A program made the translations under genes and the position numbers. The notes below the pieces were generated by a model. That model saw only the letters and a list, made by a program, of their open reading frames with translations. It was not told where the DNA came from and did not search any database. From Balanoglossus misakiensis (Eukaryota > Hemichordata), in assembly GCA_040954595.2 (NCBI GenBank), contig CM082579.2, positions 10,540,001 through 10,604,000 on the forward strand: DNA of 64,000 nucleotides, written 5' to 3'. Of this stretch, positions 33,001-42,608 are shown in pieces. The first letter of the stretch is position 1. Each line of letters opens with the position of its first letter.

Positions 33001-35997
33001 TGACACAGTTTGCGCAAACTGAAAGATATTTGTTACCCACACATTGATGATAGTCACTGGTTATCCAACATTGAATCTACTCACTGGTTGGAACATGTCA
33101 AGGTATGTATTGTAATTCACATTCCAATATTCAACTCGTACAACTTAAATTTACATTCAGTAAATGGTCATATACCATATACTATTTGCCTATGGCAAAC
33201 ACAGAGCATTAATCCTTTGTATCAAACATAATTAATGGAAAAAAGGCAGTGAGAGAGAGACTTTGTCCCTTTAAAGTCAGAAGACATACAACTAAAATCT
33301 GACACACATTTGCATGATTTTTTGTGTGCAGCTGATCTTAGCAGGAGCTGTACGGATAGCCGATAAGTTAGAAAGTCAGAAGACGTCAGTGGTATTGCAT
33401 TGCAGTGATGGATGGGACAGAACAGCACAACTCTCCTCATTGGCAATGATTATGTTGGATCCATACTACAGAACTATCAAAGGCTTTGAGGTACTCATTG
33501 AGAAAGAATGGACCTCACATGGACATAAGTTTGCCCAGGTATGTCAGACTAGATCCAGCACCTGTAAAAGAATAAGCTTTAGATGTAAATGTTAAGAATG
33601 AGGAGTATTTCGGGTTTACACTTTCCATTTAAAGTATTTTGAAGAAAGACGTGGCATTGACTTATTTTGTATAATCAAGCAAGTTATGTGTATTTTTAAC
33701 ATAATTAAATCTTCAAAAATGATTTTGAATGTTTTGAGGAAAATCAACAAGGCTTCCATTGTATCTATGTGTACACGTACAAATAGTGATGTCATGTATG
33801 CCATTCCCACTGTTAAAACATTCATACACTCTGGGAAAATCTTCAAGTTTGAGATTTATGGACACTGTTGTACCAGGGTGAATGGTTGCACTCTAATCTT
33901 TTTCTATAGTTAATGAGTGAGTAGTGTCCATGGTAAGGCTACAAAAAGAAGTGTCGCTCAAAAAGTATTTCTGATTTTTTTTTTGCTTTCTAGAGAGTTG
34001 GTCACGGAGACAAGAATCACACAGATGCTGATAGATCCCCTATCTTTTCACAGTTTATTGATGCTGTATGGCAGATGACCAGACAGGTAAAAATTGTCTT
34101 TCTCATAGATACTGTCTGGATAACAGGTTGTTTTTTTCAGTGTAGATCACAGGCATATTAAACTGCATGATTTCTCCACGAATGTTAAGTGGAATATTGG
34201 TTCAACTGAAAAACAGTACCAGTTTGAGAAACTGAATTTTCATGGGCCAATTTAACTTCTCAAACATGACCCCCCCCCCCTCCCATGTCACACATGTATC
34301 ACAGTATGTGTACCATTGTGAGAACAAGTATCAACCATGGGAATGCACATTGATAACTTTAACATAGAATGTGAAACTCCTGACAACATATTTTTAATGG
34401 CAAATTTCTTGGTCAAAGTAATATTTTACATCCAATACAATGGAAGGCTCTTTCTATGAATTTTATTCCTTTGTCCACAAAATTTGTAGATCCAGAAGTG
34501 TTTGTTTTGCACTTTAAAAAGATCATGCAGTTGGAACAAATGATTGTGTTATTGATAGACTACCGTAGTATTGACTTAGAAAATGTATTATGTTTTATTG
34601 CCAGTTTCCTAGTGCTTTTGAATTCAACGAACATTTCCTGATCACAGTACTGGATCATCTCTACAGCTGTTTATTTGGAACTTTCCTCTTTAATTGCGAA
34701 AGAGAAAAAGTGAAAGAGGTAAGACAAGGTTTGAAAGTTACTCGCATGCCACCTGAACATGCATGTACTACTCATTCCTCCAGTATGGTTAACACCCAGA
34801 ACTCCAATGGAGTGATGTGCATAAAAAATGAATGTTGTTGTTTACATAGCCAAACTGCCTAATGCCTCAAAGAAAAGGGTCAAAAATCACCGAAGAAGTT
34901 TCGCGCAAATGGTGATAAACTTAAGTGATTAAATATTCATGATGTATCGCAATGGCAATCGCCGATTGGTCAATCCTGCTATTCCACCCTGAGACATTAC
35001 CCGGACTGATAACAAGCCACACCACCACAAAATCACCAATGTCCATACACCTCACTCAGTAACTGACTGACTCACTAACTAACTAAAAACATTTCAACCA
35101 TTTCACGATGTTTTCCATTTTCAGGATGTGAAAAACAAGACTGTGTCCCTGTGGTCACACATCAATAGCCAGTCAGAAGATTTTACCAATCCATTATACG
35201 CTGCCTATCTCAACCAGCATGTACTCTTTCCAGTAGCAAGTATGAGAAGAATTGAATTATGGACAAATTATTATGTCCGTTGGAATCCAAAAATGAGGCC
35301 ACAGGTAAAGGAGTTTAATAATGCAGTCTTTCTTTTAAGCCTCAATAACTCTAGTCTCTACCTTTTTGCTATTTTTTTTCATTAATTTTCTCCCACCTTC
35401 ATTGTATCACCCCGGTTTCTTGTTGTTATCTGAATAGCTGCTCAAGCAGGAAACCACAGTTCGTACCCTTAACAAACAACACTGAGACAATAGCCATTGG
35501 ATAAAGTTTCAATGGTGAATGAGTTCACAACATTCATGACAGAGATCAGGGAGAAATCAAACGGACATGGATGAATAGATTGATGGAAGGAGAAACAGAC
35601 AGACAGATAGATAGACAGATGGACGGACAGACAGACACATACATACATACATACATACATACATACATACATACATACATACATACATACATACATACAC
35701 ACACACATACACACACACACATACATACATATATAGACATAGATAGACAGCTCTGAAGATCATTTTCTCAGCACATGACAGTCACTAACTATTATTCAAT
35801 ATCCAATTTGATTGTAACAGGAACCAATCCATCAGAGAAATCGTGAACTTCTGGAGCTGAGAACCCAATTACAACGCAAAGTGGAAGAGTTGCAGAGAGA
35901 GATAGATGCCAAAGAAGCGAGAGAACTTGGGCTACAAACACCTCCACCAAGTGCTAGTTCACCAACCAGGGTTGCCAGCCCAGTCAATGCAAGTTAG
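27080..35997 (+). CDS. MTMR2: myotubularin-related phosphatase MTMR2
   Basis: A phosphoinositide 3-phosphatase of 642 residues acting on PI3P and PI(3,5)P2 of endosomes. Human MTMR2 is almost the same length. Exons are 27080-27262, 27951-28008, 28433-28527, 28843-28953, 29407-29508, 29748-29831, 30264-30338, 31064-31138, 31557-31745, 32185-32276, 33009-33102, 33332-33538, 33994-34086, 34605-34718, 35125-35304 and 35821-35997. A Ser-rich N-terminus precedes a PH-GRAM domain (about 70-180) and the phosphatase domain. The CX5R loop HCSDGWDRT is intact, with catalytic C410 and R416, so the enzyme should be active. A C-terminal coiled coil (about 590-620) would support dimerisation with an inactive partner, as known for the family. 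The PDZ-binding end of vertebrate MTMR2 is missing. The start is the first in-frame ATG; the frame is open further upstream without one. It could equally be the single ancestor-like member of MTM1/MTMR1/MTMR2. Confidence 0.95.
27457..27592. mobile_element. foldback element in MTMR2 intron 1
   Basis: The left arm (GCTGCTAGTTGACGATCTTG, then GCAGCACAGTCGCTTGAAAG) is complementary to the right arm (CTTTCAAGCGACTGTG, then ACAAGATCATCAACCCAGCA). An extra 20 bases or so interrupt the right arm. The target duplication is not clear. Confidence 0.6.
28655..28699. mobile_element. 45-bp palindrome with 6-bp direct repeats, MTMR2 intron 3
   Basis: GATTCCCCGTATAGC pairs exactly with GCTATACGGGGAATC. The hairpin is flanked by ACGAGT on both sides (28649-28654 and 28700-28705). 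Either a tiny MITE or a transposon footprint. Confidence 0.5.
28968..29051. mobile_element. 84-bp MITE with 10-bp target duplication beside a splice donor
   Basis: Inverted arms start AGCCTGGTCTCCCATACCCA and end with the complement. The perfect 10-bp repeat GGTTTACTGC flanks it (28958-28967 and 29052-29061). Its left duplication begins four bases after the GT of the exon-4 donor at 28954. A partial relative lies at 26727-26790. Confidence 0.88.
30922..30997. mobile_element. small foldback element in MTMR2 intron 7
   Basis: AGATTTGGGTACAATT on the left pairs with AATTGTACTCAAATCT on the right, and inner TATAGC and GCTATA also pair. No clear target duplication. Confidence 0.5.
31951..32152. 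repeat. interspersed repeat family K, MTMR2 intron 9
   Basis: It shares a long collinear stretch with 60652-60843 in the MGAT4 intron. This includes CAATCGGTCT, GGATGGAAGTTGTG, GTATCAAAC, AATTAATGG and the terminal GACTTTGTCCCTTTAA. It lacks the left palindrome arm of the MGAT4 copy. Confidence 0.65.
32565..32760. repeat. decayed repeat with ATAAGTCGCA units, MTMR2 intron 10
   Basis: ATAAGTCGCA occurs three times, and an opposing GCGCGTCTTATAAAA lies near the right end, which suggests the remains of a palindromic element. Limits are approximate. Confidence 0.35.
33185..33274. repeat. composite of two interspersed repeats, MTMR2 intron 11
   Basis: The left part matches 11774-11806 and the right part (from GTATCAAACATAATTAATGG to GACTTTGTCCCTTTAA) matches the end of family K at 32152 and 60843. 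The two may be the left and right ends of one element with its middle deleted. Confidence 0.6.
35596..35748. repeat. GACA/GATA and (ACAT)n microsatellite, MTMR2 intron 15
   Basis: A degenerate GACA/GATA stretch leads into about 15 pure ACAT units (35638-35698), then CA-rich and GATA-like sequence. The open frames on both strands are repeat artefacts. Confidence 0.9.
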
Positions 35998-36023
35998 AAC
36001 TAGAACAGTTGTCATGTCTTTAA

Positions 36024-36111
36024 CACTTTCATCATGGTGATTTGGTCCAAATCCATTGTTTTCCTTTGGTAAAGTTGGACCGCTGCAGAGGGAAACTGGG
36101 GGGTGAAAGGG
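36024..36111. mobile_element. probable TTAA-flanked MITE in the MTMR2 3' UTR
   Basis: TTAA lies at both ends (36020-36023 and 36112-36115). The inner ends CACTTTCATC and GGTGAAAGGG are roughly complementary, and GGTCCA pairs with TGGACC inside. The arms are imperfect. Confidence 0.4.
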
Positions 36112-36527
36112 TTAAGAAAATGTACAAATTTGTCATAATCCACTCTGATCAGCTGCAGACATATAGAGACTGTGTTTACCTTTGCTGTCCACTTCTGCTC
36201 TTGTTGCCTCTCTGTGTCATCTGACCAACTGCCATAGAAGGTCACCTAGTAAAGATAGAGCCTTTATGTATTTTGACAGCTGATTATAATCAGATTGACA
36301 GCAACCCATGTCTAGCTGAGATAGTTATCAGCATTTTACAATCAGAAGTAGTGCACATGCACTAATGGAATATTTACAACAGACTTGGGGGGGGGGGTGT
36401 AATAGAGACCTCAAGAGTGCAGGTTTCTGAATGTCATGTCATAAATATGTGTAGAGTCAACATTACAAGATTGGCTTGTATGAAGCTTCTGTGAAGACAT
36501 TTAAATTATAGTAGGCATGTTGTTAGA

Positions 36528-36657
36528 AAATCTGATTAAAATCAGATGTAGGGAACGGCGACGTGTTTTTTTTATGCTGTCGCCTCACACCACTAGTGTA
36601 GGCGACAGCATTAAAAAACCATGTCTCCGTTCCCTACATCTGATTTTAATCAGATTG
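36528..36657. mobile_element. palindromic MITE, family A, copy 2
   Basis: A 130-bp member with AATCTGATTAAAATCAGATG and GTAGGGAACGG at the left and the complement at the right. The perfect 9-bp repeat GTTGTTAGA flanks it (36519-36527 and 36658-36666). The centre holds a second palindrome (GCTGTCGCC and GGCGACAGC), longer than in the other copies. Confidence 0.92.
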
Positions 36658-37107
36658 GTTGTTAGATTACTTTTGATAGATACGGTTTTCTTTCAAGAAA
36701 TAATCGCTATGGAAGCTTTGCAGAATCATGTAATAAGCCTTCTGAAAGTTGAGGAAATTGTTTTTCTACAAAGTGTAAGTAGCTATTGATATTGATGGGA
36801 GTTTTAGATGAAGTAGCTGTACTTATCACCTTTTCCAAACTTTAATAGTTACTATTTGCCTTTAGAGGAACATTCACATTTGTTAAGAATTGATGAAGAC
36901 TGGACAGGTGTGTTTGTACACAATTCAGATGCAAACTTGTACATTGAAATGTCTTGTTTTTTTTCAGTACATTGTATTCAACTTCAACAATCAAGGAACT
37001 ATTTAACTCAGTTTTGCTGAACAGGCTAGTAGAATTAAAATTGCATGTAATTTTGTTTAAATCACTTTCAAAAAGTTTAGTGCATTCACTTGTTGATAAA
37101 TATTGCA

Positions 37108-37113
37108 AATAAA
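37108..37113 (+). terminator. candidate polyadenylation signal of MTMR2
   Basis: AATAAA about 1.1 kb after the stop codon. Other A-rich signals lie further on, so the true site is uncertain. Confidence 0.35.
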
Positions 37114-38490
37114 TATTTGTGTGAATGTGAAATTAAGGGGGGGTTGGTTAGGAGAATGAAGTGGTAATGCTTTAGATCGTAATGTACGCATTGCACAGTA
37201 AAATCTTATTTAGAGCCTCATATACTAAGGCTCCATGTACATATTCATGTAGAGTCATGGTAACATAGTTAGCCATTCCACGGTCACTCCACCGTGGCCA
37301 TTCCAAAAACATGAAACTGTACCGATAGACTTATAGAGAAAAATTCACTGGGTCTTTGAGACTTGGAAATATTCATTATTAAGTGTTTTGGTAGCATTTT
37401 GAAGCCAGATAACCATGGTTGTTACGGCTACCCACCCTCACACACACACATACATACACACACACACACACTGAATTAATATCAACATGAAAATCATATT
37501 TAATTATATATCACTGTCAAGAAGAGAAATAATAGTGATCGCAACCAAATGAGACTTTTAACTGTTTCAAAGCAAATTATTGTCAGTGTTATATAATTGA
37601 CAAGCTTTGTGCAATTGAAAGTTTTGTAGTCAGCCTTTGAGAAAATAAATTTGAAAACATATTTTCTTGTGTAGTACCATAATTTATTCAAGTTTGTTGT
37701 GTGTCAGTGCATTTAGACTGATGACGTCTACTGTAGTTTTGTGAAAGATGCAAAAAAAAAATTGAATGGGTGATTGGAGGAATTTACAAGTCCAGCCCTG
37801 CTGTATCATAAAATGTTGGCAAATGAGAAAATGAATGTGTAATCATTTTCTGTTCGACAAGTTCTCATAAGCTTTGAATGCAATGTGCAAACCATCTCAT
37901 GATCTGTATCTTCTCTGGGGTTGTAAGCCAATTTTGTTTGATATCTAACGGTATTTGCATTTCAATTTGAGATATTTGCAACACTGAATAAGAACAGAGT
38001 TCCACTTGTTTGACCACTTTATAGAAAACATCAACGTGAACCAACAATAACCGAAGAAGCACAGAATAGGTTTAAATGCGGGAGTGTTCCCATGAATCAT
38101 GGTCGCACCTCATCTATCTTTCAGGACGCCTCCCCCCCCCCCCAGGATATCAAATGGTTTACCCCAAAGTTTCAGGGTCATAGTTCGCGAGAATCCACGA
38201 GATTTGTTATCGCACGTTGGTTCCGTACGTTGTCAGAAGTGTGTCCGTCCTGTTGACGTCTTAGGAACATTATTTGAAGCTTTTTTCTCCAGGTGCAGTG
38301 GACATAACAGATAAGAGCGCTTTACAATGTGATTACGAACTGGTCTTTCCAAACCAAAGCCTTTGCATTGGCAACGGGAAGGAAGTGATTAGTCGGAATG
38401 TCTGCAACTTCTGAGCGACAGCCATTGAGTTGACTAGCGGAACGCACTGTGAAAACACATAAACCTGAGAGTAGCTGCAGTTTTGTAGCC

Positions 38491-38535
38491 CCACCACTAC
38501 CCTTGACGATTTTTGTTTTTGACGGGTAGTGGTGG
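38491..38535. promoter_or_regulatory. 12-bp hairpin just upstream of PGAP2
   Basis: CCACCACTACCC (38491-38502) is the exact reverse complement of 38524-38535, with a 21-base loop that is mostly T. It lies about 60 bases before the PGAP2 ATG, so it may fold in the 5' UTR or mark the promoter. It could also be a small foldback repeat. Confidence 0.4.
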
Positions 38536-38593
38536 GAATCCACTAGCACTGCAACAGACGGATCTCGACACAGCAGTAGTCAGCACAGCCACA

Positions 38594-40770
38594 ATGATAG
38601 ATGGATTACTAAGCGCTGTTGCCATCACCGTTCTCTTGCTGTTCATATTTTCCAAACTTCCAAAGACACTTGCTGAGGAAAGACGCAGGTCTGGCGTCGT
38701 ATTCCAAAGTGATTTTGCCAGACTTGGAGTGTTGACCTTGTCACTTCCTCTGATTGCCTTCCTTTTAACAGTTTTAATTTCAATCTTCTGGAACTTAGAA
38801 GGAACAACGAAGACGCATTGTAAGGTGAGTAACGGCAGACGTAGTAACAGTAATCGAAGTTTGTCTCAGGTCGACCTCACACAGGAGGGAGCTTCCGCCT
38901 TGTTTGTAGTACGTGTGTGTGTTTTTGTGTTACTTGGTCTTGATTAAATATTAATTCACAGAAAAACGTTTGTTTCTTTGTTTGATTAAAAATATGTCAC
39001 AGAATTATATGTAACTGTACCTTGCATGTCACATTTATTGGTATGCTTCGATCCTGTTGTGACTTTTTGAGCATGGTGGCAACAATATTTTCTGCCTTCA
39101 ATGTTTGACTTTATCATGTCTTTCTCTGCAGGTTGTCAATATATTACCTTCAATAAGTGCCAGTATTGGTGATTTCACCCCGCAACGGTACATATGGAGA
39201 TTAGCCATTGGTCTTCACAGTGCACCAAGACTTCTGTATGCCTACACACATTACACCTGGCTGTGTTTCACCAGTAATGAAGGGTGTTTGGGCAACTCCC
39301 AATTTCAGATATTTTGTAAACTGGCCTTATGCTGTGAATTATTGGAAATTTTCTCTTTACTTGGGTTGACCATTGTGTCATCATCAGAAAATTTTGGTAA
39401 GTATAGATATTATATTGAGTGATCTTGTAATAACTGTGTCTGTGACTTATTATTAATTGCATTGTATCAACATTTATCAACACTGTCTCTACCTCTTCTT
39501 TGTTTCCCAGGAATAATACTATATCAGCTTCCCTGATTCCAAACTCCATGCTGAGAAGTTGAGTTGAGGCTCACATGATCATTTCTTCCAGTGTTAAATT
39601 TTATCCATTAATCCAGCAAGGACTGGCTGTTTTTTTTTTATTATTTTGTGATCTACAGCATTCCACGAGGCCTGTACAGTTTTATTTCTCGCAACGGCAG
39701 TGTCTTACATGACCATAATCACTTTCATGTTTAAATGGAGACTCGAAAAAGGCAGAGATGGACAAGTAAGTGAGAGCTTCCATGCAGGACATTACTACAT
39801 TTATCTTGTATTTGTATAAAATTACCAAGTTTTTTAATTTAGTTGTTCAATTAGTAGGTCAGTAGTAATTTCAGAAAAAAAAGTTATTTCAGAATTTCAA
39901 TTGATCTGACCATAACTCTGACGCCTCATACCAGTACAATACTGTCATTAATATGTTCAATATCTATCTCTTCATAAGATAATTTTGAATAAACTACATG
40001 TACAATTTTTTTTTCCATTCACAGTTTAGTGTATCTTATAAGATGAAACGGATGTGTTGGCTGACAACGATGGTATCGGTTGTGATGATGGCTTATTTAT
40101 ACCGGCGACACAACAAATACTGTGAACCCTACAGTGAGTCTTAACTGTCATGCTGGTTTCCTGCCAAGTGTTCACTCAGTCTCTGATTGTGTTCTTCTGA
40201 CAATTTGACAGTACAATCATCAACCATGTATTTAACCCTAATGCTACTGGGTGTCATATCTGTTTAGAGTGTCAAGTCCCTTAAAATACGTATTTGCCAC
40301 TTTTTCTTCTAAAACGTATTTTGACTGTCTTGACATGGCTCTCATACGTACTTAGACACACTTTGCAGTCTGAGCCCCCTGAAAAATGTACCAAACCGTA
40401 CTGGTTTGTACTGTATTGGTCTGAGGGTCTTGTATAGGCCCTACTGAATAACACACACTTGGCAGTCTAACAGGCCTGGGTGCCAGGATTCTGAGGCACC
40501 CTGGAAATCAAACCAGTTTCAACTGACTTGGCAGCGTTAGGGTTAAAATTCATGTTGTAAGATAAAAAACTGGGAAAATTAGTCTTGTGAGTATTTCATA
40601 CATTCACCAGATACGTGTTTTGTTTTGTTTCAGTTTACAGTGGATTTGCTCTCTTTGAATACATGGTTGTTATAGCAACAATCTGTTTCCATGGTACCGC
40701 AACATTGGACGTACAGGATAAAGACCTGATTGTGTGCACACAGGCTTCAAGATTTGTCCAAAGTGTATAA
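38594..40770 (+). CDS. PGAP2: PGAP2 (FRAG1), GPI-anchor remodelling factor
   Basis: PGAP2 works in the Golgi on the fatty-acid remodelling of GPI-anchored proteins. This model has 282 residues; human PGAP2 has 254. Exons are 38594-38824, 39132-39396, 39659-39765, 40025-40133 and 40634-40770, all GT-AG and in one frame. Family hallmarks are visible: TTKTHC with ILPSISASIG, the PQRYIWRLAIGLHSAPR block, SSSENF, and CEPYIYSGFALFEYMVV near the end. Several hydrophobic segments fit a multi-pass membrane protein. The first 25 residues add a hydrophobic stretch (about 4-21) that vertebrate PGAP2 lacks. The ATG is the only methionine in exon 1, and the frame is closed by TGA at 38504, so an upstream exon is possible but not needed. 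It is tail-to-tail with the LRR-Ig gene. Confidence 0.88.
40236..40542. mobile_element. piggyBac-like MITE in PGAP2 intron 4
   Basis: TTAA flanks both ends (40232-40235 and 40543-40546). The element starts CCCTAATGCTAC and ends GCAGCGTTAGGG. TTAA duplication with CCC ends is the signature of piggyBac-type elements. At 307 bp it is non-autonomous. Confidence 0.65.
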
Positions 40771-42608
40771 AATCATAAATCAAGGCTATTTATTTTTTTC
40801 CATCTATGACAGTTTTTCGGTTTTTCGTAATGGTCATGTATATTCTTTTTAGAAAACAGTGTCACTGTGAAAATTTTATTATTAATATTAAGTCGAGTCA
40901 AGTGAACGTATGTGCACATTTATTTGCATTTCAAGGCCTCCAGCCCATATACAAAGGGATATTTGTCAAATGATCAAATGATTCATACAAGATATTTTGC
41001 ACTGAAAGTAAAGGAAAGCACAAAGTAATGACATGCAATTTCTCTAATACAAATGTTGCCAAAAGCTTTGTTAAATACAGGATCTCGCATTGGATTACTG
41101 AAAGTTATTCAAGTTCTGAGGAGTTCAAAACAGCATTTCTTCTTGAAAAGCTCTGTGTACAAAACTACAGAGTCAGTTAGCAGTTGCATGATACAAATAT
41201 TCCTTCAAAGAAACAATTCTGTCTTCAATTGTCACATCTTTGAACGGACACACTGTTTTTTATTTAATTCACCAATTTTGGAGTTGGGACAAATAGAACC
41301 TTAATGGAGTGGGTATCAGTAAGTGAAAGATCTAGCACTACAAATTCATTGTCAACTTTTCTCAATTCCCAAAACTTTCATTTAGGGAAGGATGTTTAAG
41401 ATCAAATATAATTAATTTCATCTTTTGTGCACATATAAGATTTGTAATAATAAAAGTATTGTATGTGTTTGTAGTACATAAATTACAAATTTTCTTTTAA
41501 CATACACCATTACAATTCCATCTAGCCAACTTGATATAAAAAGTTGCCAACTACATTACTGAAACTGATATTCCATATAAATATTAATGCTTAATCTAAA
41601 TAAATACTTTCTATTTATGAGTGTTGCATTAGAAAATGCATTCAAATCATATTTTCAATTTCTCAGCTATTATGCAGGGCCTTAGTCCATATATGCCAGT
41701 ACTGATTCAGAAATTCCATCTTCGATTTCGTAGAGAACTTCCTTCGAAACCATGGCACTAGATGGTTTCGTTTTGTACTTCAATTTAAACGTATATTCCT
41801 ACAAATTGAAAAGAAAAAAATGCGAACAGGTTATTGGCCGTTGTGTTTGGCGAGTGTGCGGCGGGGATGTAGTATGTCGCCCTCACTGGTTAAACTGTGG
41901 CTATCGCGCGCGTCGTGTGCACTTTCACTTCGCCTAATCCCTTTATAAATAATTCGAACGCAGTATTCAAACCATCGTTGGCGTCAGTAATACTGTAGTC
42001 ATCTCCTTGTCCATTATTCCTTCCAATTAGAAATTCTCTACATAATATCGTAATGAAAACGATGTTTGTTTTACTCAAACGCGACGAAGTGCTCTTTTTA
42101 TTATTCCGTAATGCAGAGTGTATTAGAATCAAGCGTCATTATCAGTTTAATCCCGTCACCAACGTAGATAAAAAAAACTGAGAGTCGCAAAAAATGTATA
42201 GAGTTTTTTATAGTCAACTTTAATGACAGTACTGAAGTACAGCTTAAAAGTACATAGAAGTTAATAAATACAGTAAGGGAAAACGGCTTGTTAAACTTTT
42301 AAAAACATAAAAAATACAGTGTGATTTAGTGAAATAAGGGATACGGTAGATTTACATTGAGACTATCTTTGTTAGTCTGGTTAGGGTGTGTTTTCTCAGT
42401 CAGGTGCGAACCAATACCGAAAAGAAGTATTTACAAGATTTTATAGTCTGCGTATTAAACACATGGTTATTTCAGATTTATTATGATGGGGTAACAGTGG
42501 TCGTCTGTTATTTATCAACAATTATAGAAATTCATCTTCAGAAATGAAAGTTGCATGAAATCCTTGGTGTATTGTGATTGCTTTAATTTGTGTCTTTGTA
42601 AACCTAGT
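40771..42608. other. convergent intergenic region, PGAP2 and LRR-Ig 3' UTRs
   Basis: A/T-rich sequence with no gene. A candidate PGAP2 signal AATAAA lies at 41449-41454, about 680 bases after its stop. The LRR-Ig signal on the other strand is listed separately. Confidence 0.6.
42477..42482 (-). terminator. candidate polyadenylation signal of the LRR-Ig gene
   Basis: TTTATT on the + strand (AATAAA on the minus strand) lies about 130 bases beyond the stop codon. Confidence 0.55.

Larger units (their letters stand above)
35998..38593. other. MTMR2 3' UTR and intergenic region before PGAP2
   Basis: No gene is recognisable. It holds a probable TTAA-flanked MITE (36024-36111), a family-A MITE (36528-36657), a candidate polyadenylation signal (37108-37113), a CA repeat near 37440, C and G runs, and the PGAP2 5' region with a hairpin. 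Confidence 0.65.

Noticed and set aside
35469-35763. Open frames rich in YVCM or HTYI repeats
   Set aside because: Translation of the ACAT microsatellite in MTMR2 intron 15.
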